Assembly: GCA_003216175.1 (NCBI GenBank)
Contig: QCJG01000006.1
Coordinates: 38,792-102,791, forward strand
Length of the DNA stretch: 64,000 bases
Direction: 5' to 3'
DNA from: Prochlorococcus sp. AG-409-A10
GTDB taxonomy: Bacteria; Cyanobacteriota; Cyanobacteriia; PCC-6307; Cyanobiaceae
Shown here: positions 53,324 through 63,337 of the stretch, in pieces
How positions within the stretch are numbered: the stretch's first letter is position 1
Layout of the letters: every line of letters begins with the position of its first letter
Notes under the pieces: generated by a model
Databases searched by the model: none
The model's input: the letters and a program-made list of their open reading frames with translations, nothing else
What the model was told of the DNA's origin: nothing
Translations under genes and position numbers: made by a program

Positions 53324-54499
53324 ATGGCTCGGGTTGGTGTCCTCTTATTAAATCTCGGAGGTCCTGAGAGGATTAAGGACGTAGGGCCATTTTTGTATAA
53401 TTTATTTTCTGATCCAGAGATAATTCGTTTACCAGTTCGTGCATTTCAAAAACCTCTGGCTTGGCTTATAAGCTTATTAAGAAGTAGTAAATCACAAGAG
53501 GCTTATAGATCGATTGGAGGCGGGTCACCGTTACGTCGTATTACCGAGCAGCAGGCACGAGAACTCCAAAGTTATCTTAGAAATATAGGAATAGACGCCA
53601 TAACATATGTTGCGATGAGGTATTGGCATCCATTCACTGAGTCAGCCGTAGCGGATATGAAGGCTGACGGTGTTAGCGAAGTTGTTGTTTTGCCTCTTTA
53701 TCCCCATTTTTCTATAAGTACAAGTGGATCTAGTTTTAGAGAATTGAAAAGGTTAAAAGATGCTGACGCCGAGTTTGCAGAATTATCAATTCGTTGTATT
53801 CGTAGCTGGTTTGATCATCCAGCCTATGTCTCTTCAATGGCTGAATTAATAAAGAAACAAATATTAGCTTGTGATTTACCACAAGATGCCCACGTTTTTT
53901 TTACGGCACATGGTGTTCCCAAAAGCTATGTAGAAGAAGCCGGTGATCCTTATCAAGATCAAATACAGAACTGTTCACTTTTGATTATTGACCAGCTTGA
54001 AAATACACTTGGATTCAGCAATTCATTCTCACTTGCTTATCAAAGCAGAGTAGGACCCGAAGAGTGGCTAAAACCCTATACCGAAGAAGTATTAGAAAAA
54101 CTAGGAAAATCTGGAGTTAAGGAACTTGTCGTGGTCCCAATAAGTTTTGTGAGTGAGCATATTGAAACTCTCCAAGAGATTGATATTGAATACAAAGAAA
54201 TTGCTCAGAAAAATGGAATTGTTAATTTCAAAAGAGTTCCAGCTCTTGATACCTATCCGTTGTTTATTGAAGGATTGGCCGATCTAGTTTCTTCTTGCTT
54301 AAACGGCGAGGGAATTAGCTTAGAGGAAGCATCAAAATTGCCGGAAAGAGTAAAACTTTATCCTCAAGAAAAATGGCAATGGGGTTGGAATAACAGCTCT
54401 GAAGTTTGGAATGGAAGAGTTGCAATGATTGTTTTTCTTTGTTTTTTGATGGAATTAATAATTGGGGGTGGACCTTTACATCAAGTAGGTTTGCTGTAA
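53324..54499 (+). CDS. hemH: Ferrochelatase with C-terminal HLIP/CAB-like TM domain
   Basis: [34 protein letters not shown]...[18 protein letters not shown]...[21 protein letters not shown]-term [21 protein letters not shown]. Confidence 0.96.
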   Translation: MARVGVLLLNLGGPERIKDVGPFLYNLFSDPEIIRLPVRAFQKPLAWLISLLRSSKSQEAYRSIGGGSPLRRITEQQARELQSYLRNIGIDAITYVAMRYWHPFTESAVADMKADGVSEVVVLPLYPHFSISTSGSSFRELKRLKDADAEFAELSIRCIRSWFDHPAYVSSMAELIKKQILACDLPQDAHVFFTAHGVPKSYVEEAGDPYQDQIQNCSLLIIDQLENTLGFSNSFSLAYQSRVGPEEWLKPYTEEVLEKLGKSGVKELVVVPISFVSEHIETLQEIDIEYKEIAQKNGIVNFKRVPALDTYPLFIEGLADLVSSCLNGEGISLEEASKLPERVKLYPQEKWQWGWNNSSEVWNGRVAMIVFLCFLMELIIGGGPLHQVGLL

Positions 54500-54644
54500 A
54501 GCATAAAAATAACTATTTGTGTTGATTAATTTGATAATCAGCTTGTAATTAAAACTTAGAAAATTTAATTAAATCTTTGCTTAATTTAGTTTAATTGAAA
54601 TTATGCATACTAGGATTTATTGTTAGTTTAGATTTTCTTCTGCC

Positions 54645-56414
54645 GTGACCCTGACTTCTACGCCTAATCAAATAGGAGATTCAGGAACACAAACTCAATA
54701 TGAGATGTCAGGAGCTGATGCCTTGATGGATTCTCTTCGTAGGCATGGCGTAGATACTATTTTTGGTTATCCAGGCGGAGCAATCCTTCCAATATATGAT
54801 GCGGTTTTTAAAGCAGAGCAAGAAGGCTGGTTAAGACATATTCTTGTTCGACATGAGCAAGGTGGAACTCATGCCGCAGATGGTTTTGCTAGAGCGACTG
54901 GGAAAGTAGGTGTATGTTTTGGAACATCAGGTCCTGGGGCTACGAATCTAGTTACAGGAATAGCCACCGCTCAGATGGATTCTGTGCCTCTTGTTGTCAT
55001 AACAGGACAAGTCCCTAGACCTGCTATTGGTACTGATGCTTTTCAAGAAACAGATATTTTTGGTATAACACTTCCAATTGTTAAACATTCATGGGTCGTA
55101 AGAGATCCATCTGAAATTGCAAAAGTTGTAGCCCAAGCATTTCTTATTGCCTCATCAGGTAGACCAGGACCTGTTTTGATTGATATACCAAAAGATGTTG
55201 GACAAGAGATGTTTAAATATCTTCCTGTCGAGCCAGGTTCAACAAAGCCGCCAGGCTTTGAACTGCCATTCGCGCCAGAACATAAAGCAATAAGTGCAGC
55301 CTTAGATTTAATTGAAAATGCCGATCAACCACTCCTTTACGTTGGCGGGGGTGTTATTTCTTCTGGGGCACATGAAGCTCTGGCGGCGATTGCCAATAGA
55401 TATCAAATACCCGTAACAACAACTTTGATGGGGAAAGGCGCGTTTGATGAACGTCAGCCTTTGTCAGTTGGGATGCTTGGTATGCATGGGACAGCATATG
55501 CCAACTTTGCAGTGACTGAATGTGATTTGTTGATTGCCATTGGAGCAAGATTTGATGACAGAGTGACAGGGAAATTAGATACTTTTGCTCCTAAAGCAAA
55601 AGTAATTCATTTTGAGATTGATCCGGCTGAAATAAATAAAAATAGAGTCGTTGAAGTTTCCGTATTAGGTGATGTTGGAATTAGCCTTGTTAAATTATTA
55701 GATCTGAGTAACCAAAGGAAAATAAATCCAAGAACTTCTAACTGGCTTAACAAAATTAAAAACTGGAAAAATGACTTTCCTTTGATAATTCCCCCTAGAG
55801 AAGGAGAAATTTATCCACAGGAAGTATTAATTGCGTTAAGAGATTTGGCGCAAGATGCTTACATTACAACTGATGTTGGACAACATCAGATGTGGGCAGC
55901 TCAATATTTGTTGAATGGACCAAGACAATGGATTAGCAGTGCTGGACTAGGAACAATGGGTTTTGGAATGCCCGCTGCAATGGGAGTCAAAGTTGCTTTA
56001 CCAAAGGAGCAAGTAATTTGTATCGCTGGTGATGCAAGTATCCTCATGAACATCCAGGAGCTTGGAACAATTGCTCAATATAAGTTGAATTTAAAAGTAA
56101 TTATCATTAATAATCATTGGCAAGGGATGGTTAGGCAATGGCAAGAAAGTTTTTATGATGAACGATATTCTGCTTCTAACATGTCTGTTGGGGAACCTGA
56201 CTTTATTTCGCTATCTAAGGCTTTTGGGATTGAGGGCATTGTAATTTCTGAAAGAGACAATCTAATCCCTGAACTTCAGAAAGCATTGGAGAATGAAGGC
56301 CCCGTTCTTGTTAATGTAAATGTAAGAAAAGGTGAAAATTGTTACCCTATGGTGCCACCAGGGAAAAGTAATGCTCAAATGGTTGGTATATCTGATATTA
56401 AGAAAAAAGTTTAA
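54645..56414 (+). CDS. ilvB: Acetolactate synthase large subunit
   Basis: GADALMDSLRRHGVDTIFGYPGGAILPIYDAVF...LVRHEQGGTHAADGFARATGKVGVCFGTSGPGATNLVTGIATAQMDSVPLV...GDASILMNIQEL. Confidence 0.96.
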   Translation: MTLTSTPNQIGDSGTQTQYEMSGADALMDSLRRHGVDTIFGYPGGAILPIYDAVFKAEQEGWLRHILVRHEQGGTHAADGFARATGKVGVCFGTSGPGATNLVTGIATAQMDSVPLVVITGQVPRPAIGTDAFQETDIFGITLPIVKHSWVVRDPSEIAKVVAQAFLIASSGRPGPVLIDIPKDVGQEMFKYLPVEPGSTKPPGFELPFAPEHKAISAALDLIENADQPLLYVGGGVISSGAHEALAAIANRYQIPVTTTLMGKGAFDERQPLSVGMLGMHGTAYANFAVTECDLLIAIGARFDDRVTGKLDTFAPKAKVIHFEIDPAEINKNRVVEVSVLGDVGISLVKLLDLSNQRKINPRTSNWLNKIKNWKNDFPLIIPPREGEIYPQEVLIALRDLAQDAYITTDVGQHQMWAAQYLLNGPRQWISSAGLGTMGFGMPAAMGVKVALPKEQVICIAGDASILMNIQELGTIAQYKLNLKVIIINNHWQGMVRQWQESFYDERYSASNMSVGEPDFISLSKAFGIEGIVISERDNLIPELQKALENEGPVLVNVNVRKGENCYPMVPPGKSNAQMVGISDIKKKV

Positions 56415-56423
56415 AAACTTTTT

Positions 56424-56771
56424 ATGAAGAAAATTTTGTCAAAGATTTTAATATTATTAATTTCTTTTTTTTGTTTTTATACGCAAGTTGATGCAGCTGA
56501 AATTTTGCAAGTGAGTAGTTCGTCTGTTTTGCTGATCGGTGATCATAATCGTACTTATACTGTGAAATTAGCATGTACAGAAATCAGCCCTGATTTAGAA
56601 GAAAAATCTGTTAACTGGCTCAAAAAAAAATTGCCTAGACATACAAAAGTAAATTTAAAACCTAAAGGCTCAGTCGATGGCGTGCTGGTTGCCAAAGTTA
56701 TTCCTTTTGATAGTAATATTGACATAACTGAAGCATATATAAATGAAGGATTAGCAATAAATAAATGCTAA
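56424..56771 (+). CDS. Secreted small protein resembling SNase-like (TNase) fold
   Basis: Signal peptide; VLLIGDHNRTYTVKLACTEISPDLEEKSVNWLKKKLPRHTKVNLKPKGSVDGVLVAKV...AYINEGLA. Confidence 0.6.
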   Translation: MKKILSKILILLISFFCFYTQVDAAEILQVSSSSVLLIGDHNRTYTVKLACTEISPDLEEKSVNWLKKKLPRHTKVNLKPKGSVDGVLVAKVIPFDSNIDITEAYINEGLAINKC

Positions 56772-56800
56772 ATTAATTATAAGATTCTATTTATCTATGA

Positions 56801-57212
56801 TTATAAATATGTGCGACTCCATCTTTTTGAATTAGGTTCATATTTTCTATTAGAATTAAATCGGTTTGGATTTAAGTATATATGTAAATTCTATTTAGAT
56901 TGGTTTGAAATTGTTAGATACCTTTTTGAATTTTTAAGTCATCAGAAGCTTTTATATCATTTAGTTTTTTATTAGAGTTGGAACTTTTTTGAATATGGGA
57001 ATCATTCCTTCTTCATTAATTTGATTTATTGATAAAGATTTTCCGATAAAGCTTTCCCCATTTGCTTTGAATTATTAAATCGTAAATGTGTGTATATATG
57101 TGTTTTCTCGCCCTGATATTTGTCTACTTTGATAGAAGGCCCTATTGCAATAATTAAATTATTTTCTCTTTAGCTTATAAATATATTTAAATTGAATTTT
57201 TAGAGAAAATTG
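56801..57212 (-). pseudogene. Decayed remnant of a PgeF/YfiH (DUF152, laccase-domain) gene
   Basis: Minus-strand fragments in different frames, in collinear order: NLNIFIS*RENNLIIAIGPSIKVDKYQ; then NGESFIGKSLSINQINEEGMIPIFKKV; then FNSNRKYEPNSKRWSRTYL*. Resembles the PgeF 'AIGPAIS...YQV' motif and a terminal SxRR...WS motif. Confidence 0.55.
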
Positions 57213-58112
57213 TTAAATATCTCCAACATCCTTTAGCATCCAAAACCCATCTAGAGAAGTTTCTTCAGGACTTTTTTGAACTGAAATGAATTGAAGTCCA
57301 TCTGCATCTAGTTTTGTATTTAGAAAATTATTTTCAATAGCTTTTTTCGCTTCTTCTTCGACATCCGTTACCAACCATCTATCAGCTTGCCCTGCTTCTA
57401 ATATTATTTGGGTCCCTTCTATTAAAAGTTTTGCTGGTTCAAGTCCCCCAAGCCAAGCTGCAAGTGCTAAGGATCTTTTTGGACTAAAAAGCCTAATACC
57501 TGGAATAGAAATATTTTGATTAATTGAATCTTTTATGGGAATTAAATTGGAAAACTCGATTTCCCATTCATCAGCTTCTCTAAGTGTATTTAGAGATAGG
57601 GAAGCAAAACTCCAGGAGTCTCCTCTTACTTCCTCTGGTAATGGGATAGCTTGGTTTGTGATTGGATTTGAAGGAGGAGCAAGATTGACGCCGATATAAC
57701 CTTTTTGCTGAGGATAAAAACTCCTTTCTCTATCAATAAGCCATTCCAATAATGAATATGTTCTTCTGCTAGAAATAAGTTCGATTCCTATTTGATCTGC
57801 AGCACGTTTTATCATTGTTTTCATGGAGGATCGCCAACAACGAATAACGGCAGGTTTATCCCAACCTTGTGAATAAGCTTCATCAATAGCTTCGTCTAAT
57901 GCATCTTTTAACCAAATAGAATTAACATTTGATGCTGGACATACCTTTTCCCATTTAAATGTTTTCTTATCTTTAAAATTATTTGTAGATGTAATTAATA
58001 ATTCCCATCTTTTTTTTCCATTCTCATCAATTATTGGGCGGGAATAAAAGTCTATTTCCCAATCTGTTTTTTTTAAATTAGATTTTTTTGAAGCGATCAC
58101 AATTTTTTTCAA
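57213..58112 (-). CDS. Tab2/Atab2 family (DUF1092) RNA-binding protein
   Basis: WEIDFYSRPIIDENGKKRWELLI...DKPAVIRCWRSSMKTMIKRAADQIGIELISSRRTYSLLEWLIDRERSFYPQQKGY. Confidence 0.9.
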   Translation of the reverse strand: MKKIVIASKKSNLKKTDWEIDFYSRPIIDENGKKRWELLITSTNNFKDKKTFKWEKVCPASNVNSIWLKDALDEAIDEAYSQGWDKPAVIRCWRSSMKTMIKRAADQIGIELISSRRTYSLLEWLIDRERSFYPQQKGYIGVNLAPPSNPITNQAIPLPEEVRGDSWSFASLSLNTLREADEWEIEFSNLIPIKDSINQNISIPGIRLFSPKRSLALAAWLGGLEPAKLLIEGTQIILEAGQADRWLVTDVEEEAKKAIENNFLNTKLDADGLQFISVQKSPEETSLDGFWMLKDVGDI

Positions 58113-58120
58113 TATAAAGT

Positions 58121-59416
58121 TTATGAGGATAAGTTGATGTCTTTCTCTTCCTTTTGAGGATCAACTTTTGCTTTATTCAAACTATTTCGCGCTTTAATTG
58201 CTCGCTCATCTGCTTCTTCCATAACTTTTGCTTTATCAGTAATAAGTTCTCCTGGAGGGCCCTCTAAAAGAGCTGTATTTAATCCAATTCTTCCCCGGGA
58301 AGGATCTAAGTCAGTTATCAAAGCTTTTATCGATTCACCTGTTTGAAAAACTTCTCTAAGGCTTCTCATGCTTCCGTTTGTTACCATTGAATGATGCAGT
58401 AATCCACTGACGCCCTTCAAATCAACAAAAAAACCATAAGGTTTTATGGTTAAGATTTCACCATCGATTAATTGTCCAATTTCTAATTCTGAAAATCTTG
58501 AAGCAATTGCAGCTTTCTTTTCGGAGAGTACAAGTTTTCTTCTCTCTGGATTAACCTCTAAAAAAGCAGTATTAATTGTCTTTGAAACAAGAGATTGATG
58601 ATTCTCTCCATCTTCAAGTTGAGATCTAGGAATAAAACCTCTTAAACCTTCGAAGTCGCAAGTAACACCCCCACGGTTAAACCCATTTATTTTAACTCGA
58701 ATTACTTTTCCTTCTTTTGCAAGATTTTGAACTTTATCCCAGCTTTTTCTTAGTTCTAATGCCCTACAACTGATTGTCACCATCCCATCTGCATTTTGTT
58801 CTCTAGTAACAAGAACTTCTACACATAAACCTTTTGGGAAACGCTCTTTTAAATTTGTAATTACACCTAGACCACATTCGTTTTTGGGCATGAATCCAGG
58901 AGCTTTCCCGCCTATATCTACGTAAACACCATCACTTTCAACTGCAATAACTGAACCTTTAGCAATTTCTCCAGTTGTACCGATTGGCTGATTCTCTTCT
59001 AAGGCTGCTAAGAATTCGTCTTCATCAAAATCAAATTCATCAACTGTTCTACTTTTTTTTTCAAAGACATTTTGATCATCAAAAACTTCAATCTTTTTTT
59101 TATTTTTAGAATTATTCTCAGAATTCAAAAGATCTTCCATTGTCATTGCCTGTAAATTATCGCTAGGGTCTCCCTGCATTAATTTTTTCTGCTCAGGGGC
59201 TTTCTTTAATTCAGAAATTTCTTTTTCATCTATAGCTTTTTCATTAAATCTTTTATCTTTAGTTTTCTCAGAGAATTCTTTCTCAGATTGTCTTTCATTG
59301 ATTATTGCTTCTTCAGTCTTTCGACTGATATGCATAACCTGCAATGGCTTGCGCGGTGCATTTATTGCCGGCCTTGGGGGAGTTGCTTTTTTAGGCTGAG
59401 GATCTGACCCGGCCAT
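58121..59416 (-). CDS. rpsA: S1 RNA-binding domain protein (ribosomal S1-like)
   Basis: Repeated S1 motifs: GEIAKGSVIAVESDGVYVDIGGKAPGFMPKNE; GKVIRVKINGFNRGGVTCDFEGLRGFIPRSQL; GQLIDGEILTIKPYGFFVDLKGVSGLLHHSMV; paralogue assignment (S1a/S1b) uncertain. Confidence 0.88.
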   Translation of the reverse strand: MAGSDPQPKKATPPRPAINAPRKPLQVMHISRKTEEAIINERQSEKEFSEKTKDKRFNEKAIDEKEISELKKAPEQKKLMQGDPSDNLQAMTMEDLLNSENNSKNKKKIEVFDDQNVFEKKSRTVDEFDFDEDEFLAALEENQPIGTTGEIAKGSVIAVESDGVYVDIGGKAPGFMPKNECGLGVITNLKERFPKGLCVEVLVTREQNADGMVTISCRALELRKSWDKVQNLAKEGKVIRVKINGFNRGGVTCDFEGLRGFIPRSQLEDGENHQSLVSKTINTAFLEVNPERRKLVLSEKKAAIASRFSELEIGQLIDGEILTIKPYGFFVDLKGVSGLLHHSMVTNGSMRSLREVFQTGESIKALITDLDPSRGRIGLNTALLEGPPGELITDKAKVMEEADERAIKARNSLNKAKVDPQKEEKDINLSS

Positions 59417-59517
59417 AATACCCTTGGTAATAAGTGAAACATTCTTACAGTCAGGGTAAGTTGTTTTTTAATTATTAGGAGATTTCTATCATTTTTCAAA
59501 CTCGTCGATTTGAACAG

Positions 59518-60294
59518 TTGACCTGGCCTGAGGCCTCTAAAGCCGCTTCAGAGAAAGGATCTACATTGGTTTGGCCCTTTGGTGCATGTGAACAGCATGG
59601 GCCGCATTTACCTTTAATTACTGATACTTTTTTTGCTGAGAATATTTTAATCAAGACTCTTGAAAGGTTGCCAGAAAATATGCCTATATGGATGATGCCA
59701 TCTCAATCAATTGGTTTTTCTCCTGAACATCAAGCTTTTCCAGGAACTTTATCCTTATCAGCTGATGTTTTACTTTCAATGGTTACTGATGTTGGTCAGC
59801 AGATAGCCTCTATGGGATTCAATAGATTAGTTTTTTTTAATGCTCATGGTGGGCAAATTGGTCTACTACAGGCGGTTTCAAGGCAATTGAGAGTTCAGTG
59901 TCCTTCCCTAGCTGTATTGCCTTGTTTTCTATGGAGTGGCGTCCCAGGATTAGATCAACTTTTACCTGAAAAAGAGGTTGAGGAAGGACTTCATGCAGCA
60001 TTAGCGGAAACTAGTCTTATGTTGCACATGGCTGGAGATTTGGTGCGAAATGATTCTTACTTAGAAAAAAAGGATGGAGATGAAGGAATAGTTACTATTC
60101 CTAAGGGTTGGAGTCTAGAGGGGGCCTCTCCATGTGCATGGCTTACTAAAGATTTGAGCTCTTCTGGAATTATTGGTGATGCAAGTTCTTCAAATCCTGT
60201 TTTGGGTGCCGCTTTGGAAAATGCACTAATAGATCATTGGAAGTCTCTGTTTGCAAGCCTTTTGAACAGTGAATGGCCTCCAGTCATGCCTTAA
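59518..60294 (+). CDS. Creatininase family amidohydrolase
   Basis: LVWPFGACEQHGPHLPLITDTFFAE...GFSPEHQAFPGTLSL...VFFNAHGGQ. Confidence 0.92.
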   Translation: MTWPEASKAASEKGSTLVWPFGACEQHGPHLPLITDTFFAENILIKTLERLPENMPIWMMPSQSIGFSPEHQAFPGTLSLSADVLLSMVTDVGQQIASMGFNRLVFFNAHGGQIGLLQAVSRQLRVQCPSLAVLPCFLWSGVPGLDQLLPEKEVEEGLHAALAETSLMLHMAGDLVRNDSYLEKKDGDEGIVTIPKGWSLEGASPCAWLTKDLSSSGIIGDASSSNPVLGAALENALIDHWKSLFASLLNSEWPPVMP

Positions 60295-60389
60295 AAACCT
60301 GTTTCTAGCAGTTAAGTTGTGGTAACTGAACTACCATTTTGCGTTTAATTCTGTAAGATCACTCAGATTGACAAATTTCTAATAGATCT

Positions 60390-61115
60390 ATGCAAGCTTT
60401 TGCATCCAACAACTTAACCGTAGAAAAAGAAGAGTTAGTTTCTGACTCTCTTCCGGACTTCACCTCTGAATCTTACAAAGATGCTTATAGCAGAATCAAT
60501 GCAGTTGTAATTGAAGGAGAGCAAGAGGCTTATTCAAATTTTCTTGATCTAGCTAAGTTGATTCCTGAGCATGCTGATGAGCTTGTAAGGCTTGGGAAGA
60601 TGGAGAAAAAGCATATGAATGGTTTTTGTGCTTGCGGTAGAAATCTTGCCGTTAAACCTGATATGCCTTTTGCAAAAACCTTTTTCTCAAAACTTCATAA
60701 TAATTTTATAGAGGCTTTTAATGCTGGTAATACAACTACTTGTCTTCTAATTCAATGCATTTTGATTGAATCTTTTGCAATATCGGCTTATCACGTATAT
60801 ATTCGTGTCGCTGATCCTTTTGCTAAAAGAATTACAGAAGGTGTTGTTCAAGATGAATATTTACATTTGAATTATGGTCAAGAATGGCTTAAGGCCAATC
60901 TTGAGTCTGTCAAGAAAGATCTTATGAAAGCTAATAAAGAAAATCTGCCTTTAATAAAATCAATGCTTGATGAGGTTTCAAATGACGCCGAAGTTCTACA
61001 TATGGATAAGGAAGAATTAATGGAAGAATTTATGATTGCTTATCAAGATTCCCTTTTAGAAATAGGTCTTGATAATAGAGAAATCGCAAGAATGGCTCTT
61101 GCTGCAGTTATTTAA
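60390..61115 (+). CDS. ado: Aldehyde-deformylating oxygenase (alkane biosynthesis)
   Basis: SESYKDAYSRINAVVIEGEQEAYSNFLDLAKLIPEHADELVRLGKMEKKHMNGFCACGRNL...; adjacent to AAR. Confidence 0.95.
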   Translation: MQAFASNNLTVEKEELVSDSLPDFTSESYKDAYSRINAVVIEGEQEAYSNFLDLAKLIPEHADELVRLGKMEKKHMNGFCACGRNLAVKPDMPFAKTFFSKLHNNFIEAFNAGNTTTCLLIQCILIESFAISAYHVYIRVADPFAKRITEGVVQDEYLHLNYGQEWLKANLESVKKDLMKANKENLPLIKSMLDEVSNDAEVLHMDKEELMEEFMIAYQDSLLEIGLDNREIARMALAAVI

Positions 61116-61147
61116 AGATTTAAAAATTATATTTTTCTATATTCTTC

Positions 61148-61191
61148 AATTCCTCAAGAATTTAAAGTTCTTGAGGAATTCTTTTTTTTTT
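61148..61191 (+). terminator. Intrinsic terminator after ADO
   Basis: aattcctcaagaa-tttaaag-ttcttgaggaatt followed by c and ten T. Confidence 0.9.
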
Positions 61192-61260
61192 GACCTTGGT
61201 GGTCTAACCTTCAAAGTTGGATAAATATTTAGTTTCAATTTTGATCTTTCTTGGTGCAAA

Positions 61261-62301
61261 ATGTTTGGGCTAATTGGACATTCAACAAGTTTTGAAGATG
61301 CCAAGCGAAAGGCATTGGGCTTGGGGTATGACCATATAGCTGAAGGGGATTTAGATGTATGGTGTACTGCACCTCCTCAGTTGGTAGAGCATGTAGAGGT
61401 TGCAAGTGCGATCGGAAAGACTATTGAGGGGGCTTATATAGACTCATGCTTTGTTCCTGAAATGCTAAGTCGCTTCAAAACTGCGAGAAGAAAAGTTTTG
61501 AATGCAATGGAATTAGCTCAAAAAAAGGGAATCAACATAACCGCTCTAGGTGGATTTACCTCAATAATTTTCGAGAATTTTAATTTGCTTCAAAATCAAC
61601 AAGTTAGAAATACGACGCTTGATTGGCAAAGATTTACCACAGGCAATACTCATACAGCTTGGGTGATTTGTAGGCAGCTAGAGCAAAATGCACCTCGAAT
61701 AGGAATTGATTTGAGTAAATCAAAAGTGGCTGTTGTAGGAGCTACTGGTGACATTGGCAGCGCTGTTTGTAGGTGGCTAAGCAATCGAACGGGTGTCTCT
61801 GAACTCCTTTTAGTAGCTAGACAGCCAAAGCCTTTAATTGAACTTCAATCTCAACTTGGAGGAGGAAGAATTCTTAGTCTTGATGAGGCTTTGCCTGAAG
61901 CGGATATTGTGATTTGGGTTGCAAGCATGCCCAAAACTTTAGAAATTGACCCATCTAAAATTAAAAGGCCATGCTTAATGATTGATGGTGGATACCCTAA
62001 GAATTTAGGTGAGAAGTTTTCAGGATCTGGCATACATGTATTAAAAGGCGGAATAGTTCAATTTTTCAAAGATATTGGTTGGAGCATGATGGAATTGGCT
62101 GAGATGGAAAATCCAAAAAGAGAAATGTTTGCCTGTTTTGCTGAGGCAATGCTTCTTGAATTCGAGAATTGTCATACCAATTTCAGTTGGGGGAGGAATA
62201 ATATTACGTTGGAAAAGATGGATTTTATCGGCAATGCTTCTGAAAGGCACGGGTTTTCTGCTGTTGGTTTGAAATCAAATATTCAGACAGTTAATGTCTG
62301 A
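61261..62301 (+). CDS. aar: Long-chain acyl-ACP reductase (alkane biosynthesis)
   Basis: [47 protein letters not shown]...[24 protein letters not shown]. Confidence 0.95.
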   Translation: MFGLIGHSTSFEDAKRKALGLGYDHIAEGDLDVWCTAPPQLVEHVEVASAIGKTIEGAYIDSCFVPEMLSRFKTARRKVLNAMELAQKKGINITALGGFTSIIFENFNLLQNQQVRNTTLDWQRFTTGNTHTAWVICRQLEQNAPRIGIDLSKSKVAVVGATGDIGSAVCRWLSNRTGVSELLLVARQPKPLIELQSQLGGGRILSLDEALPEADIVIWVASMPKTLEIDPSKIKRPCLMIDGGYPKNLGEKFSGSGIHVLKGGIVQFFKDIGWSMMELAEMENPKREMFACFAEAMLLEFENCHTNFSWGRNNITLEKMDFIGNASERHGFSAVGLKSNIQTVNV

Positions 62302-62320
62302 ATATTTGATTACTTTTTTT
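62273..62320 (+). terminator. Hairpin/terminator overlapping the AAR stop codon, just upstream of accA
   Basis: 17-bp perfect stem aatcaaatattcagaca-gttaa-tgtctgaatatttgatt followed by acttttttt. Confidence 0.75.
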
Positions 62321-62321
62321 T

Positions 62322-63311
62322 ATGGCTAGACGTTTTCTCCTAGAATTTGAAAAACCTCTTGTAGAATTAGAGAATCAGATTGATCAAATAAGAGAATTAG
62401 CAAGAGATTCAGAGGTTGATGTAAGTCAGCAACTTCTGCAATTAGAAACACTTGCTGCAAGGAGGCGAGAAGAAATATTTAATGCACTCACACCCGCTCA
62501 AAAGATTCAAGTAGCTAGACATCCTCAAAGGCCTAGTACTCTTGATTACATTCAGATGTTTTGTGATGATTGGGTCGAATTACACGGAGATAGGAACGGA
62601 ACTGATGATCAGGCTCTTATAGGAGGTTTGGCTCGAATAGGTGAAAAATCCGTCCTTTTAATTGGACAACAAAAAGGGAGAGATACAAAAGAGAATGTTG
62701 CAAGAAACTTTGGCATGGCAAAGCCAGGAGGGTACAGAAAGGCTTTGAGGCTAATGGATCATGCTGATAGGTTTGGGCTGCCAATAATTTCTTTTATAGA
62801 TACTCCTGGAGCTTATGCAGGACTCATAGCAGAAGAGCAAGGCCAGGGAGAAGCAATCGCAGTGAATTTACGTGAAATGTTTAGGCTTAAAGTTCCTATA
62901 ATTGCAACTGTAATAGGAGAAGGTGGCTCTGGTGGAGCTCTGGGGATAGGTGTCGCAGACAGGCTGCTCATGTTTGAACATAGTGTTTATACGGTCGCAA
63001 GCCCAGAAGCGTGTGCTTCGATTTTATGGAGGGATGCTGGAAAAGCTCCGGAAGCAGCATCATCTTTAAAAATTACTGGACCTGATCTTATGAAGTTAGG
63101 AATTGTTGACGAGGTACTAAAAGAGCCTTCTGGGGGGAATAATTGGGCCCCGCTTCAGGCTGGAGATACTTTGAAAAATGCCCTTGAGAAGCATTTATCC
63201 GAATTATTAAATTTATCACCTGATGAATTGAGAGACAATAGATATTCCAAATTTAGAAAAATGGGAAAATATTTGGAATCTCAATCTATGGAAAGTGAAA
63301 TTTCAGTTTAA
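62322..63311 (+). CDS. accA: Acetyl-CoA carboxylase carboxyltransferase subunit alpha
   Basis: [23 protein letters not shown]...[24 protein letters not shown]...[23 protein letters not shown]. Confidence 0.97.
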   Translation: MARRFLLEFEKPLVELENQIDQIRELARDSEVDVSQQLLQLETLAARRREEIFNALTPAQKIQVARHPQRPSTLDYIQMFCDDWVELHGDRNGTDDQALIGGLARIGEKSVLLIGQQKGRDTKENVARNFGMAKPGGYRKALRLMDHADRFGLPIISFIDTPGAYAGLIAEEQGQGEAIAVNLREMFRLKVPIIATVIGEGGSGGALGIGVADRLLMFEHSVYTVASPEACASILWRDAGKAPEAASSLKITGPDLMKLGIVDEVLKEPSGGNNWAPLQAGDTLKNALEKHLSELLNLSPDELRDNRYSKFRKMGKYLESQSMESEISV

Positions 63312-63337
63312 AGTTCTAATGTTTGCTTCTAACTTTT

